From NCBI GenBank assembly GCA_002349525.1, contig DEDL01000035.1:14973-78972 (forward strand): a stretch of 64,000 nucleotides of DNA, given 5' to 3'. The stretch is from Lachnoclostridium sp. UBA2905. GTDB lineage: Bacteria > Bacillota > Clostridia > Lachnospirales > Lachnospiraceae. Below the pieces are notes generated by a model. That model did no database searches. It had not been told where the DNA came from and was given only the letters and a program-made list of their open reading frames with translations. Of the stretch, positions 34,284-45,454 are shown one piece after another. A program made the translations under genes and the position numbers. Position 1 is the first letter of the stretch. Each line of letters begins with the position of its first letter.

Positions 34284-34775
34284 ATGAAACATGACAAGGT
34301 AATGTTTGTTGGAGAAGATAATACATGCAGAAGTCCCATGGCAGAAACCATATTCAGGTATTTGTGCGGGGATGAGGTTAAGGGATGTGAGATTGTATCA
34401 AGAGGACTTGTTGTTTTATTTGAGGAACCATACAATCAGAAAGCTGAAATGATTTTATATAATCATGGAATGGAAACTGCCAATAAAACAGCAATTCAGT
34501 TAAATGAGGAAGAATTGCAGGGCAATCCACTTGTTCTTACAATGACATTTGCAGAAAAGCTTAAGATAATTGAGGACTTTGGATTTGAAGGAGATTTGTA
34601 TACTCTTAAGGAGTATGTTGGAAATGATGATGAGTTCCTTGACCCATATGGCGAAGAAATTGATATATATGAAGCATGTTTTCAGGACATGTATGAAGTT
34701 ATGAAACTTGTGAAAGAGCGTTTTATACGTGAAAATAATAATGAAAATGATAATGAAACGGAGGAGAAATTATGA
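34284..34775 (+). CDS. Low-molecular-weight phosphatase homologue lacking the catalytic Cys
   Basis: 163 residues with the LMW-PTP fold. The active-site loop, normally C-x5-R (V-C-x-G-N-T-C-R-S), reads FVGEDNTCRSPMAE: the nucleophile Cys is Gly10 and the loop Gly is Asp12, while Arg16, Ser17 and the general-acid region DPYG (Asp120) are kept. It is therefore predicted not to be a phosphatase, or to use another chemistry. Position between sua5 and rpiB matches B. subtilis ywlE, the protein-arginine phosphatase. The start at 34284 lies after AGAGG. The 190-base gap before it contains a 7 bp hairpin (ggatgcg / cgcatcc, 34137-34177). The C-terminal tail is Asn/Glu-rich. It overlaps rpiB by 4 bases. 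Confidence 0.85.
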   Translation: MKHDKVMFVGEDNTCRSPMAETIFRYLCGDEVKGCEIVSRGLVVLFEEPYNQKAEMILYNHGMETANKTAIQLNEEELQGNPLVLTMTFAEKLKIIEDFGFEGDLYTLKEYVGNDDEFLDPYGEEIDIYEACFQDMYEVMKLVKERFIRENNNENDNETEEKL

Positions 34776-35203
34776 TAGCAATAGGATGTGATCATGGTGG
34801 ATTTGAACTTAAACAGGAGATTATGAAACACCTTGAAGAAAATAATATTGAGTATAAGGACTTTGGTACATATACTAAGGATTCATGTGATTATCCGGTT
34901 TATGCAAAGAAGGTTGCAAAGGCAATATTAAGTGGAGAGTGTGAAAAAGGAATCCTTATATGTGGAACTGGAATCGGAATTGGCATTACAGCCAATAAAT
35001 TTAAGGGAATCAGAGCAGCACTCTGTCATGATGTGTTTAGTGCACAGGCTACAAGAGAGCATAATGATGCCAATGTACTTACAATGGGAGAAAGAGTTGT
35101 AGGACCAGGCCTTGCACTTAAAATCGTCGATACATTCCTTACAACAGAATTCTCAAATGATGAAAGACACATCAACAGAATCAGACAGATTGAAGAGGAC
35201 TAA
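34772..35203 (+). CDS. rpiB: Ribose-5-phosphate isomerase B
   Basis: Interconverts ribose 5-phosphate and ribulose 5-phosphate. 143 residues with GCDHGGFELK (phosphate/substrate binding), the active-site Cys in GILICGTGIGIGI, and HNDANVLTMGERV. The start overlaps the previous stop as ATGA and has GGAGG upstream, so translation is coupled. The RpiB/LacAB family also contains allose and galactose 6-phosphate isomerases, but the context supports rpiB. Confidence 0.95.
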   Translation: MIAIGCDHGGFELKQEIMKHLEENNIEYKDFGTYTKDSCDYPVYAKKVAKAILSGECEKGILICGTGIGIGITANKFKGIRAALCHDVFSAQATREHNDANVLTMGERVVGPGLALKIVDTFLTTEFSNDERHINRIRQIEED

Positions 35204-35253
35204 TTTGTATATATTATAAAAGTGCTAATTGCATTTAGATTGGAGATAATACT

Positions 35254-36048
35254 ATGAAAATAGGATTTATAGGCTGTGGAAATATGGCAAGAGCAATAAT
35301 ATCAGGACTTATTGCAAGCAAAACATTTGCCCCTGAAGAGATTATTGCTTCTGATAAAAGTGAGGCGGCACTTAATGAAGCTGCTGAAAAATTTGGCATT
35401 AATACAACAACTAATAACTGTGCACTTGTACTTGAGTCAGAGATGCTTCTGCTTGCTGTAAAGCCACAGATTCTTCCAGCTGTTGCTGAGGAGATTGCTG
35501 ATGTAGTTGATGAGAGTAAGCTTATAATATCCATTGTCGCAGGACAGGATATTAAGAAAATAACAGAATTATTTGGCAAAAAAATTAAGCTTGTAAGAAC
35601 CATGCCTAATACACCAGCACTTGTTGGGGCCGGAATGACAGCAATGAGTCCAGGACCAGGTGTTACACCTGTTGAAGCGCAGTATGCACAGAAAATACTT
35701 GAAAGCTTTGGTGAGGTTGAGGTTGTACCGGAGCACCTTATGGACGCTGTTTGTGCAGTTTCAGGAAGCTCACCTGCATACGTTGCAATGTTTATTGAAG
35801 CAATGGCTGATGGAGCTGTTCTGGAAGGAATGCCAAGAGCACAGGCATATAAGTTTGCGACCCAGGCAGTAATCGGTACTGCAAAGCTTATAATGGAAAC
35901 AGGAAAGCATCCGGGAGAGATAAAGGATATGGTTTGTTCACCTGCCGGAACTACAATTGAGGCTGTAAGACTTCTTGAAGAAAGAGGCTTCAGAAGTGCC
36001 GTTATAGAATGCATGGATGCATGTGCAGAAGTGTCAAAAAAACTTTGA
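35254..36048 (+). CDS. proC: Pyrroline-5-carboxylate reductase
   Basis: Last step of proline synthesis, NAD(P)H-dependent. 264 residues; N-terminal Rossmann motif GFIGCGNMARAI, the middle RTMPNTPALVGAGMT, and the C-terminal signature with VCSPAGTTIEAVRLLEE. It follows rpiB by 50 bases with its own GGAG site, and a possible promoter for the atp operon overlaps its last codons. Confidence 0.96.
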   Translation: MKIGFIGCGNMARAIISGLIASKTFAPEEIIASDKSEAALNEAAEKFGINTTTNNCALVLESEMLLLAVKPQILPAVAEEIADVVDESKLIISIVAGQDIKKITELFGKKIKLVRTMPNTPALVGAGMTAMSPGPGVTPVEAQYAQKILESFGEVEVVPEHLMDAVCAVSGSSPAYVAMFIEAMADGAVLEGMPRAQAYKFATQAVIGTAKLIMETGKHPGEIKDMVCSPAGTTIEAVRLLEERGFRSAVIECMDACAEVSKKL

Positions 36049-36073
36049 TAAAGTGATTGCTGTGTGTTATTAT
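36045..36073 (+). promoter_or_regulatory. Possible promoter of the atp operon
   Basis: ttgata at 36045-36050 (overlapping the proC stop), 17 bases, tattat at 36068-36073. A tataat also stands at 36071-36076. Confidence 0.45.
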
Positions 36074-36112
36074 AATTTTATGTGTTAACTGGATGAATGA
36101 GGTGTGATTGCT

Positions 36113-36445
36113 ATGGCATATAGGAAGAATAACAAGAGAAATGATTTGTTTCTTGTGGCAAAAGGCATATCTATGATTCTTCAGTTAGGAATCAGTATGA
36201 TGGTTCCTGTTGCATTGTGCTTATTTGTGGGAATTAAGCTTGATAAGCATTTTGAAACATCATATATTACTGTTATTTTTCTTTTTCTTGGATTCGCAGC
36301 GGGTATAAGAAGTGTATATACCATCACGAAGGGCTTTTATGCTGAGTGTCTGAAGAAGGAGAATGAGGAACAGGAATATTTTAAAAGACTACATGATCCA
36401 CAGGCGGGAGAAGCAGATGAAGGAAGTAAAACAGACCTACCATGA
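36113..36445 (+). CDS. atpZ: AtpZ/AtpI-type protein of the ATP synthase operon
   Basis: About 110 residues with two membrane helices (about 18-42 and 50-70) joined by a short loop with a conserved-type GIKLDKHFETS, and a charged C-terminal tail. This two-helix form resembles AtpZ/AtpI proteins, which assist c-ring assembly or Mg2+ supply. The start at 36113 follows GAGGTG. It overlaps the next gene by 29 bases. Confident as an operon member, less so for the exact name. Confidence 0.75.
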   Translation: MAYRKNNKRNDLFLVAKGISMILQLGISMMVPVALCLFVGIKLDKHFETSYITVIFLFLGFAAGIRSVYTITKGFYAECLKKENEEQEYFKRLHDPQAGEADEGSKTDLP

Positions 36446-36845
36446 GATGGTTATATCTATTATATTATCAGGAATCCTGTTTGCCACTGTGGGAAGTATA
36501 ATTGCCGGTAATTATCTTGGTTCCGGTGAATATATTAAGTTCCCGCTGGGAGTTCTGGCTGGCTGTATTGTTGCAGTGGGTCTGCTGTCACATATGATGA
36601 AAAGCATCAGTATGATAGTTGAACTTGATGAGCAGACGGCAAAAAGATATGGAGCCAGACAGTCATTTGTAAGAATATTTGTAATGGGTCTTATGATTTG
36701 TGTAGCATGCTATTACAGCGATTATATCAACCCCTGGGGAGTTTTGGCAGGGATGTTTACATTAAAGCTGTCAGCTCATTTGCAGAGACCTGTACATATA
36801 TTTATGAAAAAATATATCAGACGAGGAAGGAGGAAGGCTAGATGA
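36417..36845 (+). CDS. atpI: ATP synthase subunit I-like membrane protein
   Basis: 142 residues, four predicted membrane helices (about 10-30, 38-58, 82-100, 104-122), fitting the ATP-synt_I family (PF03899). It probably works in c-ring assembly. The ATG at 36417 follows GGGAG; the gene overlaps its predecessor by 29 bases and atpB by 4 (ATGA), so three small genes are translationally chained. Confidence 0.75.
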   Translation: MKEVKQTYHEMVISIILSGILFATVGSIIAGNYLGSGEYIKFPLGVLAGCIVAVGLLSHMMKSISMIVELDEQTAKRYGARQSFVRIFVMGLMICVACYYSDYINPWGVLAGMFTLKLSAHLQRPVHIFMKKYIRRGRRKAR

Positions 36846-37576
36846 ATGTACTACTTAGTGGGGATACTAATCTTGATTTCTTTATAGAAGGTTTTCATAA
36901 GTTTGAATTATTTGGACAGACATTGTATATTACTACGACTCATATTTGTCTGAGTATAGTATTTGTTATATTAATTGTATTTTCCATAATTGCAAACAGG
37001 GCAATTAAAAAGGCAGATCCGACGAAGCCTCCTAAAGGCTTTGTAAATGTGCTGGAGCTTCTTGTTGAAGCAGTCGATAATATGCTTGTAGATACAATGG
37101 GACCTAAGCATGGACCTAGATTTGCCAATTATATTGGATCATTGTTTGCTTTGTTACTGCTTTGTAACCTGTCGGGATTACTTGGTTTGAGACCACCAAC
37201 AGCCGATTTTGGCGTAACATTCCCACTGGCGCTTATTTCATGGTTTATGATTCAGTACAATGGAATTAAACATCAGAAATTAGGAAAGTTAAAAAGCTTG
37301 TTTGAACCGGTATTTTTATTCTTTCCAATTAACGTAATCAGTGAGTTATCAACACCAATTTCAATGTCACTTCGTTTATTTGGTAATATGTTCTCAGGAA
37401 CTATTATGATGTCATTGATATATGGACTGTTAAGAGTTGGAAGTGTCAGTCTTGCTGTTGCATGGCCTGCGGCACTGCATGCGTACCTTGATGTATTCGC
37501 AGGAGCATTACAGGCATATGTATTTGCTATGCTGACGATGGTATTTGTTTCAAACCAGATAGGTGATGAAACGTAG
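36842..37576 (+). CDS. atpB: ATP synthase subunit a
   Basis: Membrane stator subunit that forms the ion half-channels. 244 residues, five to six helices, with the essential Arg in ELSTPISMSLRLFGNMFSG and the late helix with AYVFAMLTMVFVSNQIG. The length is normal. Confidence 0.96.
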   Translation: MNVLLSGDTNLDFFIEGFHKFELFGQTLYITTTHICLSIVFVILIVFSIIANRAIKKADPTKPPKGFVNVLELLVEAVDNMLVDTMGPKHGPRFANYIGSLFALLLLCNLSGLLGLRPPTADFGVTFPLALISWFMIQYNGIKHQKLGKLKSLFEPVFLFFPINVISELSTPISMSLRLFGNMFSGTIMMSLIYGLLRVGSVSLAVAWPAALHAYLDVFAGALQAYVFAMLTMVFVSNQIGDET

Positions 37577-37630
37577 ATAATTTTAAGCTTATAATTTAAT
37601 TTAAAAATTTAATGACAAAACCTAAAGTAA

Positions 37631-37921
<291 letters not shown>

Positions 37922-37962
37922 TGTTTAAAAAGGCTTTAATGATATGAAAGGAGGCTAATGAC

Positions 37963-38535
37963 TTGAGTGGCATATTAGCTAGTAAAGCTGTAGCTGTGAT
38001 GATTGCAGAGGAGAATGTCTGGAAAAGAATATTCGGCCTTGATGCACAGACACTTTTTGATACATGTATTGTACTTATTGCAATGCTGGTATTATTTGTA
38101 TTTATGTCATACCTGTTATTTAACCCGGCAAGGGATCTTATCAACAAGCGTAAGGAGCTTATAGCCAAGGACATGGAAAGCGCCAAAAAGGATAAGGAAG
38201 AAGCAGGAAAATACAAAGAAGAATATGATAACAAATTAAAGAATGTAAAAGCTGAAACTGATGAGATAATGAGTGCGGCAAGAGTGAAAGCTAAAAAGCA
38301 GGAAGCTCAGATTGTTGATGAAGCAAAGGAGGAGGCTGCACGTATTATTAAGAGAGCAGAAAATGAGGCAGTTCTTGAAAAAGGAAAGGCTAAGGATGAG
38401 ATGAAGCAGGAAATTATTGCTGTTGCATCTTTAATGGCTGAAAAAATTGTTGAATCTTCAATGACTGAAGAAGAACAGAATAAGATGTTAGAGGCTGCAC
38501 TTAATGAAATGGGTGAAGAGACATGGCAAAATTAG
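37963..38535 (+). CDS. atpF: ATP synthase subunit b
   Basis: 190 residues: an N-terminal membrane helix (about 30-52) after an unusual 25-residue lead, then a long charged coiled coil rich in Lys, Glu and Ala (about 60-160) forming the peripheral stalk. Start TTG at 37963, 8 bases after AAAGGAGG. Overlaps atpH by 13 bases. Confidence 0.93.
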   Translation: MSGILASKAVAVMIAEENVWKRIFGLDAQTLFDTCIVLIAMLVLFVFMSYLLFNPARDLINKRKELIAKDMESAKKDKEEAGKYKEEYDNKLKNVKAETDEIMSAARVKAKKQEAQIVDEAKEEAARIIKRAENEAVLEKGKAKDEMKQEIIAVASLMAEKIVESSMTEEEQNKMLEAALNEMGEETWQN

Positions 38536-39071
38536 TATCAAAAACATATGGTGATGCATTATTTGAACTTGCTGTCTCGGAGAATAACCTGGCAGCAATA
38601 ACTGATGAGGTTCATTGTTTTCTTGATATACTGCACCAGAATGATGATATGAATACTATGTTGTCAGGTGATGGTGTAAGTAAGGAAGAAAAGTGGGAAT
38701 TTATTAAAAACGTATTTGATGGACGCTTAAGTGATATTATGATGGGATTTTTAAATATTGCCATTGAAAAGGGACGTTCATCTGATATTGAAAGTATTCT
38801 TGATTATTTTTCTGACAGAGCCAGAGAATATAACAAAATAGGTGTAGCACATATTACATCTGCCGTTTCTCTTACAGATGCACAGAAGAAGCAGATTAAA
38901 GACAGGCTTCTTCAGGTTACTGATTTTGTAGATTATGAAACGGAATATGAGGTTGATGAAAAGCTTATTGGTGGACTTGTTATCCGTATTGGAGACAGAG
39001 TTTTTGACAGCAGTGTTAAAAACAGAATTGAGAAGATGCAGCGTTCACTTACAAAGATTCAGCTTAACTAA
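38523..39071 (+). CDS. atpH: ATP synthase subunit delta
   Basis: 182-residue F1 subunit joining the stalk to alpha. N-terminal SKTYGDALFELAVSE and the C-terminal signature EVDEKLIGGLVIRIGDRVFDSS are typical. The gene order a-c-b-delta-alpha-gamma-beta-epsilon is the standard bacterial one. Confidence 0.95.
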   Translation: MAKLVSKTYGDALFELAVSENNLAAITDEVHCFLDILHQNDDMNTMLSGDGVSKEEKWEFIKNVFDGRLSDIMMGFLNIAIEKGRSSDIESILDYFSDRAREYNKIGVAHITSAVSLTDAQKKQIKDRLLQVTDFVDYETEYEVDEKLIGGLVIRIGDRVFDSSVKNRIEKMQRSLTKIQLN

Positions 39072-39079
39072 AATTATGA

Positions 39080-40609
<1,530 letters not shown>

Positions 40610-40650
40610 ATTCTGATGAATTCTGATGAATTAGGACAGGAGGATGGCTT

Positions 40651-41514
40651 ATGGCTACCATGAGAGATATTAAACGCCGTAAAGAGAGCGTTACAAGTAC
40701 TGGCCAGATAACCAAGGCCATGAAGCTTGTTGCTACGGTTAAGATGCAAAAAGCCAAGACAAGGGCTGAGAATTCACAGCCTTATTTTAACAATATGTAT
40801 AATACGGTTAAATCCATACTTGCTGGCTCAGAAAATATCTCACATCCATACCTTAATGGCAATGAATCAGATAAGAAGGCCGTTATAGTTATTACATCCA
40901 ATAAGGGACTTGCCGGAGGTTACAATGCCAATGTAATTAAGCTCCTTACTAAGAATGATGATTTTACACCTGAAAACACAGAGATTTATGCTCTTGGTAG
41001 GAAGGGTGTAACAGGACTTCATAAGTATGGTTATGAGATAAAAGCTGATTATTCAGATGCTATAAATGAACCATTATTTTCAGATGTAGTTCAGATTGGC
41101 GAAGACGTTATAAATGCATATGTTAATGGTGAGATTGGCGAGATATATATCGCTTATACAGTATATAAGAATACGGTTACACAGATACCAACACTTCTTA
41201 AGCTTCTTCCAATAACAAAGGAGGAGAAAGAAGACGAAAAGGATGCTGGAACCGATATGCTTATGAACTATGAGCCAGAGGCTGAGGAAGCTCTTGAGAT
41301 GATCGTGCCAAAATATATAAACAGTCTTATATTTGGTGCTATGATTGAATCTGTTGCCAGCGAAAACGGCTCCAGAATGCAGGCCATGGATTCTGCTACA
41401 AGCAATGCAGAAGAGATGATTGCAAGTCTGGAACTTAAGTATAACAGAGCACGACAGGGTGCTATTACCCAGGAGCTTACCGAGATTATTGCCGGATCAG
41501 CTGCGGTAGAATAG
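40651..41514 (+). CDS. atpG: ATP synthase subunit gamma
   Basis: Central rotor shaft, 287 residues. N-terminal helix MATMRDIKRRKESVTSTGQI and C-terminal helix with SATSNAEEMIASLELKYNRARQ and AITQELTEI, as usual. A Glu/Asp-rich loop (KEEKEDEKDAGTD, about 190-203) is an insertion relative to shorter homologues. Confidence 0.97.
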   Translation: MATMRDIKRRKESVTSTGQITKAMKLVATVKMQKAKTRAENSQPYFNNMYNTVKSILAGSENISHPYLNGNESDKKAVIVITSNKGLAGGYNANVIKLLTKNDDFTPENTEIYALGRKGVTGLHKYGYEIKADYSDAINEPLFSDVVQIGEDVINAYVNGEIGEIYIAYTVYKNTVTQIPTLLKLLPITKEEKEDEKDAGTDMLMNYEPEAEEALEMIVPKYINSLIFGAMIESVASENGSRMQAMDSATSNAEEMIASLELKYNRARQGAITQELTEIIAGSAAVE

Positions 41515-41530
41515 TAAAGTGAAATTATGA

Positions 41531-42985
<1,455 letters not shown>

Positions 42986-43002
42986 TTCCGGAGGTACTTA
43001 TT

Positions 43003-43416
43003 ATGGCAGATGATAATACATTCCGACTTAAGATAATAGCACCGGAAAGAATATTCTTCGATGAAGATGTAAACATGGTGGAGCTTAATACATCAGAAGG
43101 AGAGATTGGAATTCTTCCAAAGCACATTGCCTTAACTACTATTGTTGCACCGGGAATTATGACAATAACAAAGGGTGATGAGGTTAAGGAGGCATCTCTT
43201 TTGAGTGGTTTTATAGAAGTTTTGCCAGATTCAGTTACAATTCTTGCAGAAGCCTGTGAGTGGCCTGATGAGATTGATGCCAACAGAGCAAATGAAGCTA
43301 AGATACGTGCAGAAAGAAGAATTAGCGGAGGCGATTCCTCAATCAACATGGACAGAGCAGAGATTTCTCTGAAGAGAGCACTTGTCAGACTTAATCTTGC
43401 CGGTAAGTATAAGTAA
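43003..43416 (+). CDS. atpC: ATP synthase subunit epsilon
   Basis: 137 residues: N-terminal beta-sandwich (NTSEGEIGILPKHIAL) and a C-terminal helical pair with DEIDANRANEAKIRAERRI. Couples the rotor to F1 and may inhibit ATP hydrolysis. Last gene of the operon, followed by a 14 bp tandem array and a terminator. Confidence 0.96.
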   Translation: MADDNTFRLKIIAPERIFFDEDVNMVELNTSEGEIGILPKHIALTTIVAPGIMTITKGDEVKEASLLSGFIEVLPDSVTILAEACEWPDEIDANRANEAKIRAERRISGGDSSINMDRAEISLKRALVRLNLAGKYK

Positions 43417-43434
43417 AACATAACATAAGTTATT

Positions 43435-43500
43435 TAATATGAGTTAGCCAATATGAGTTAGCCAATATAAGTTGGTCAATATAAGCTGCTCAATATAGTT
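43435..43500. repeat. 14 bp tandem repeat, about five units, after atpC
   Basis: Two identical units atatgagttagcca, then atataagttggtca, atataagctgctca and a shortened last unit. It starts about 20 bases after the atpC stop. Confidence 0.75.
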
Positions 43501-43545
43501 AACAGTAGTAAATATAACTGACAGTATGTTTCAAACAATAAAAAA

Positions 43546-43600
43546 CAGCGTCGCTTTATAAATGACTTACAGTTTATCTATAGAGCGGCGCTTTCTTTAT
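43546..43600 (+). terminator. Terminator of the atp operon
   Basis: Long imperfect stem agcgtcgctttata / tatagagcggcgct (arms 43547-43560 and 43579-43592) followed by ttctttattt. Confidence 0.75.
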
Positions 43601-43608
43601 TTCACTTG

Positions 43609-43690
43609 GGAAGACTTCCACTTTTGCAAGTGTTGAGTAATAACAAATCTATCTCAGTGGGAGTACAATCTCCGACTGAGAATAAACGTA
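43609..43690 (+). repeat. R2 dispersed repeat module, copy A
   Basis: Small stem ccactt / aagtg, core gagtaataacaaatct (43635-43650), then a second stem ctcagtgggag / ctccgactgag. It lies between the atp terminator and the DegV stop. The core and second stem match the minus-strand copy at 52823-52908 almost base for base. Confidence 0.75.
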
Positions 43691-43696
43691 CTGTAT

Positions 43697-44584
43697 CTAT
43701 TCGGTTCGTTCGTCACCCCAGAAGAAAAGTGCTACTGTACCAGGGCCGGTATGACTTCCTATGGTTGTGCCAATGCTGTTAATAAGTACTTTGTCCTTCA
43801 TCTCTGGGAAGGTGGCTTCAACAAGATCAGCAACCTTTCTTGCATCTTCATAACATGAAGAATGGGAGATATAAACCTTACGGTTGTACTTATGTCCCTT
43901 GTATGCGTGCTGTTCCATCATTTTGACAATCTCATGAATTACTTTATTCTTGGTACGGATCTTACTACGTGGTATGAGCTTTCCTTCGTTGTTCATGTTA
44001 AGAAGTGGACATATACCTAGTATTCCACCAATTGCACCTGAGGTTTTTGAAATTCGACCACCCTTTACATAAAATGTAAGGTCAGTGGAGAAAAACCAGT
44101 GATGAAGGTAGAGTCTATTGGTGATTGACCAGTTGTATAAATCTTCGATGGTCATCCCTGAATCTCTTAAATTAGCCATATTGTCAACTAAAAGTCCGTA
44201 TCCGGAAGATGCTCCAAGAGAATCTACAATAAATATTTTCCTGTCAGGATACTTGTCTTCAAGAATATCCTTGGCAATATTAGCAGAATTAATAGCGCCT
44301 GACAAACCTGAAGACAGGCATACGTGAATAATATCTTTGCCGGCCTCAAGATAAGGTTCGAAGGACTCTATATAATCTTCAGTATTTGGCTGGGAAGTTT
44401 TCGTAACAGAACCATTTGCCATTTTCTCATAAAATTCATCAAAAGGTATTGTTTTTCCCAAATCATCAGTATATTCTGTGCCATCCAGGCTGAATTTGAA
44501 ATAAACACAGTTAATATTGCGTTCTTTGAAATGCTCTTGTGAAATATCAGCTGTTGAACAGCAGCTTAAAATGTAATCGGACAT
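43697..44584 (-). CDS. DegV family fatty-acid-binding protein
   Basis: 295 residues. DegV/FakB-like fold that holds a fatty acid, in many Firmicutes the partner of the FakA kinase that makes acyl phosphate. Typical parts: the early SCCSTADIS (Ser/Thr-containing loop), TSQPNTEDYIESF, VCLSSGLSGAINSA, and FYVKGGRISKTSG. The start at 44584 follows AAGGAAG; the longer reading adds 22 residues of leader. No fakA gene is nearby. Confidence 0.93.
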   Translation of the reverse strand: MSDYILSCCSTADISQEHFKERNINCVYFKFSLDGTEYTDDLGKTIPFDEFYEKMANGSVTKTSQPNTEDYIESFEPYLEAGKDIIHVCLSSGLSGAINSANIAKDILEDKYPDRKIFIVDSLGASSGYGLLVDNMANLRDSGMTIEDLYNWSITNRLYLHHWFFSTDLTFYVKGGRISKTSGAIGGILGICPLLNMNNEGKLIPRSKIRTKNKVIHEIVKMMEQHAYKGHKYNRKVYISHSSCYEDARKVADLVEATFPEMKDKVLINSIGTTIGSHTGPGTVALFFWGDERTE

Positions 44585-44753
44585 AGTTAACTTCCTTTCT
44601 TTGGCTGTATTATGATTAGAAACAGATAAGGAAAAATAGCCTTTAATCATGTAAACATTTTAACACTTAATGATATTTCGGGCAATGGAAAAATGTATAT
44701 ATTTTCTTCGTTTGGTAATACTGATACTATAAATCTGGAAGAAGGTAATGAGT

Positions 44754-45164
44754 ATGAAAAAGATAAAATTAGTAGCAGTAATATGCTGTATATTATGTAT
44801 ATATATTTTGGCGGAAAATGCCGGCAATTATTCTGGGAATGACACAAACGCCTGCTCAGAAGCATTTAATGTTAATGTGTACGAACCGGAATCATATTAT
44901 ATGATGAAGGGGAGTATTCCTGGTAATATGCTTGGTGGAGGCTATAAAAGGATAGCCGCTTCATTTGCAAAAATACTACAAAGTGATAAGCAGACAGTAT
45001 ATGAAAAGAATAATATCTACATAGATGGCTATTCGCCTTTGCTTGGAAAGGGCATTTTTACGGGAAATGAGCAGATTAATTATCAGGTGCTTTTTACCTT
45101 TAATGAGCTCAGGGGGGAAACTGAGGTGATCTTTGGAACACCTGTTATAGCAGATGAAAGATGA
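44754..45164 (+). CDS. Small secreted protein, possibly a short YwmB-like protein
   Basis: 136 residues: signal peptide (about 1-20, MKKIKLVAVICCILCIYILA) and one compact domain. The C-terminal part, with YIDGYSPLLGKGIFTGNEQINYQVLF cut short here and ending in EVIFGTPVIADE, resembles the end of YwmB proteins (…GTPII…E), and ywmB lies downstream of the atp operon in B. subtilis. The protein is much shorter than YwmB (about 245), so the link is tentative. It precedes a 31 bp tandem array. Start at 44754, 8 bases after AAGG. Confidence 0.6.
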   Translation: MKKIKLVAVICCILCIYILAENAGNYSGNDTNACSEAFNVNVYEPESYYMMKGSIPGNMLGGGYKRIAASFAKILQSDKQTVYEKNNIYIDGYSPLLGKGIFTGNEQINYQVLFTFNELRGETEVIFGTPVIADER

Positions 45165-45189
45165 AAGCTGCAAGGCACCATAATAACAA

Positions 45190-45374
45190 AAGATGTTGTT
45201 GTAAAATCCAATAAGCACAAAAGATGTTGCCGTAAAATCCAATAAGCACAAAAGATGTTGCCGTAAAATCTAATAAGCACAATAGATGTTGTCACAAAAT
45301 CCAATAAGCACAATAGGTGTTGTCACAAAATCCAATAAGCACAAAAGACATGCCATAAAACCACATAATAACAA
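45190..45374. repeat. 31 bp tandem repeat, six units
   Basis: Units begin at 45190, 45221, 45252, 45283, 45314 and 45345 and read as agatgttgccgtaaaatcc followed by aataagcacaa. Units 1-3 differ by only 1-3 bases; the last is 30 bases and diverged, and partial units flank both ends. There are no spacers. Confidence 0.9.
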
Positions 45375-45454
45375 AAGGTATTGTCATTTACTGCAAATGT
45401 CTGTAAAATAAAAAGATAAGCCTGAGGTAAATGAGTTTAGAAAGGAACAAAGAA

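Noticed and set aside
34284..34775. Pseudogene call for the Cys-less phosphatase
   Set aside because: The frame is intact, coupled to rpiB by overlap, and other family residues are kept, which favours a maintained protein.
45190..45374. CRISPR array
   Set aside because: Units are 31 bp and adjacent without spacers, and no cas gene is in the window; it is a plain tandem repeat.
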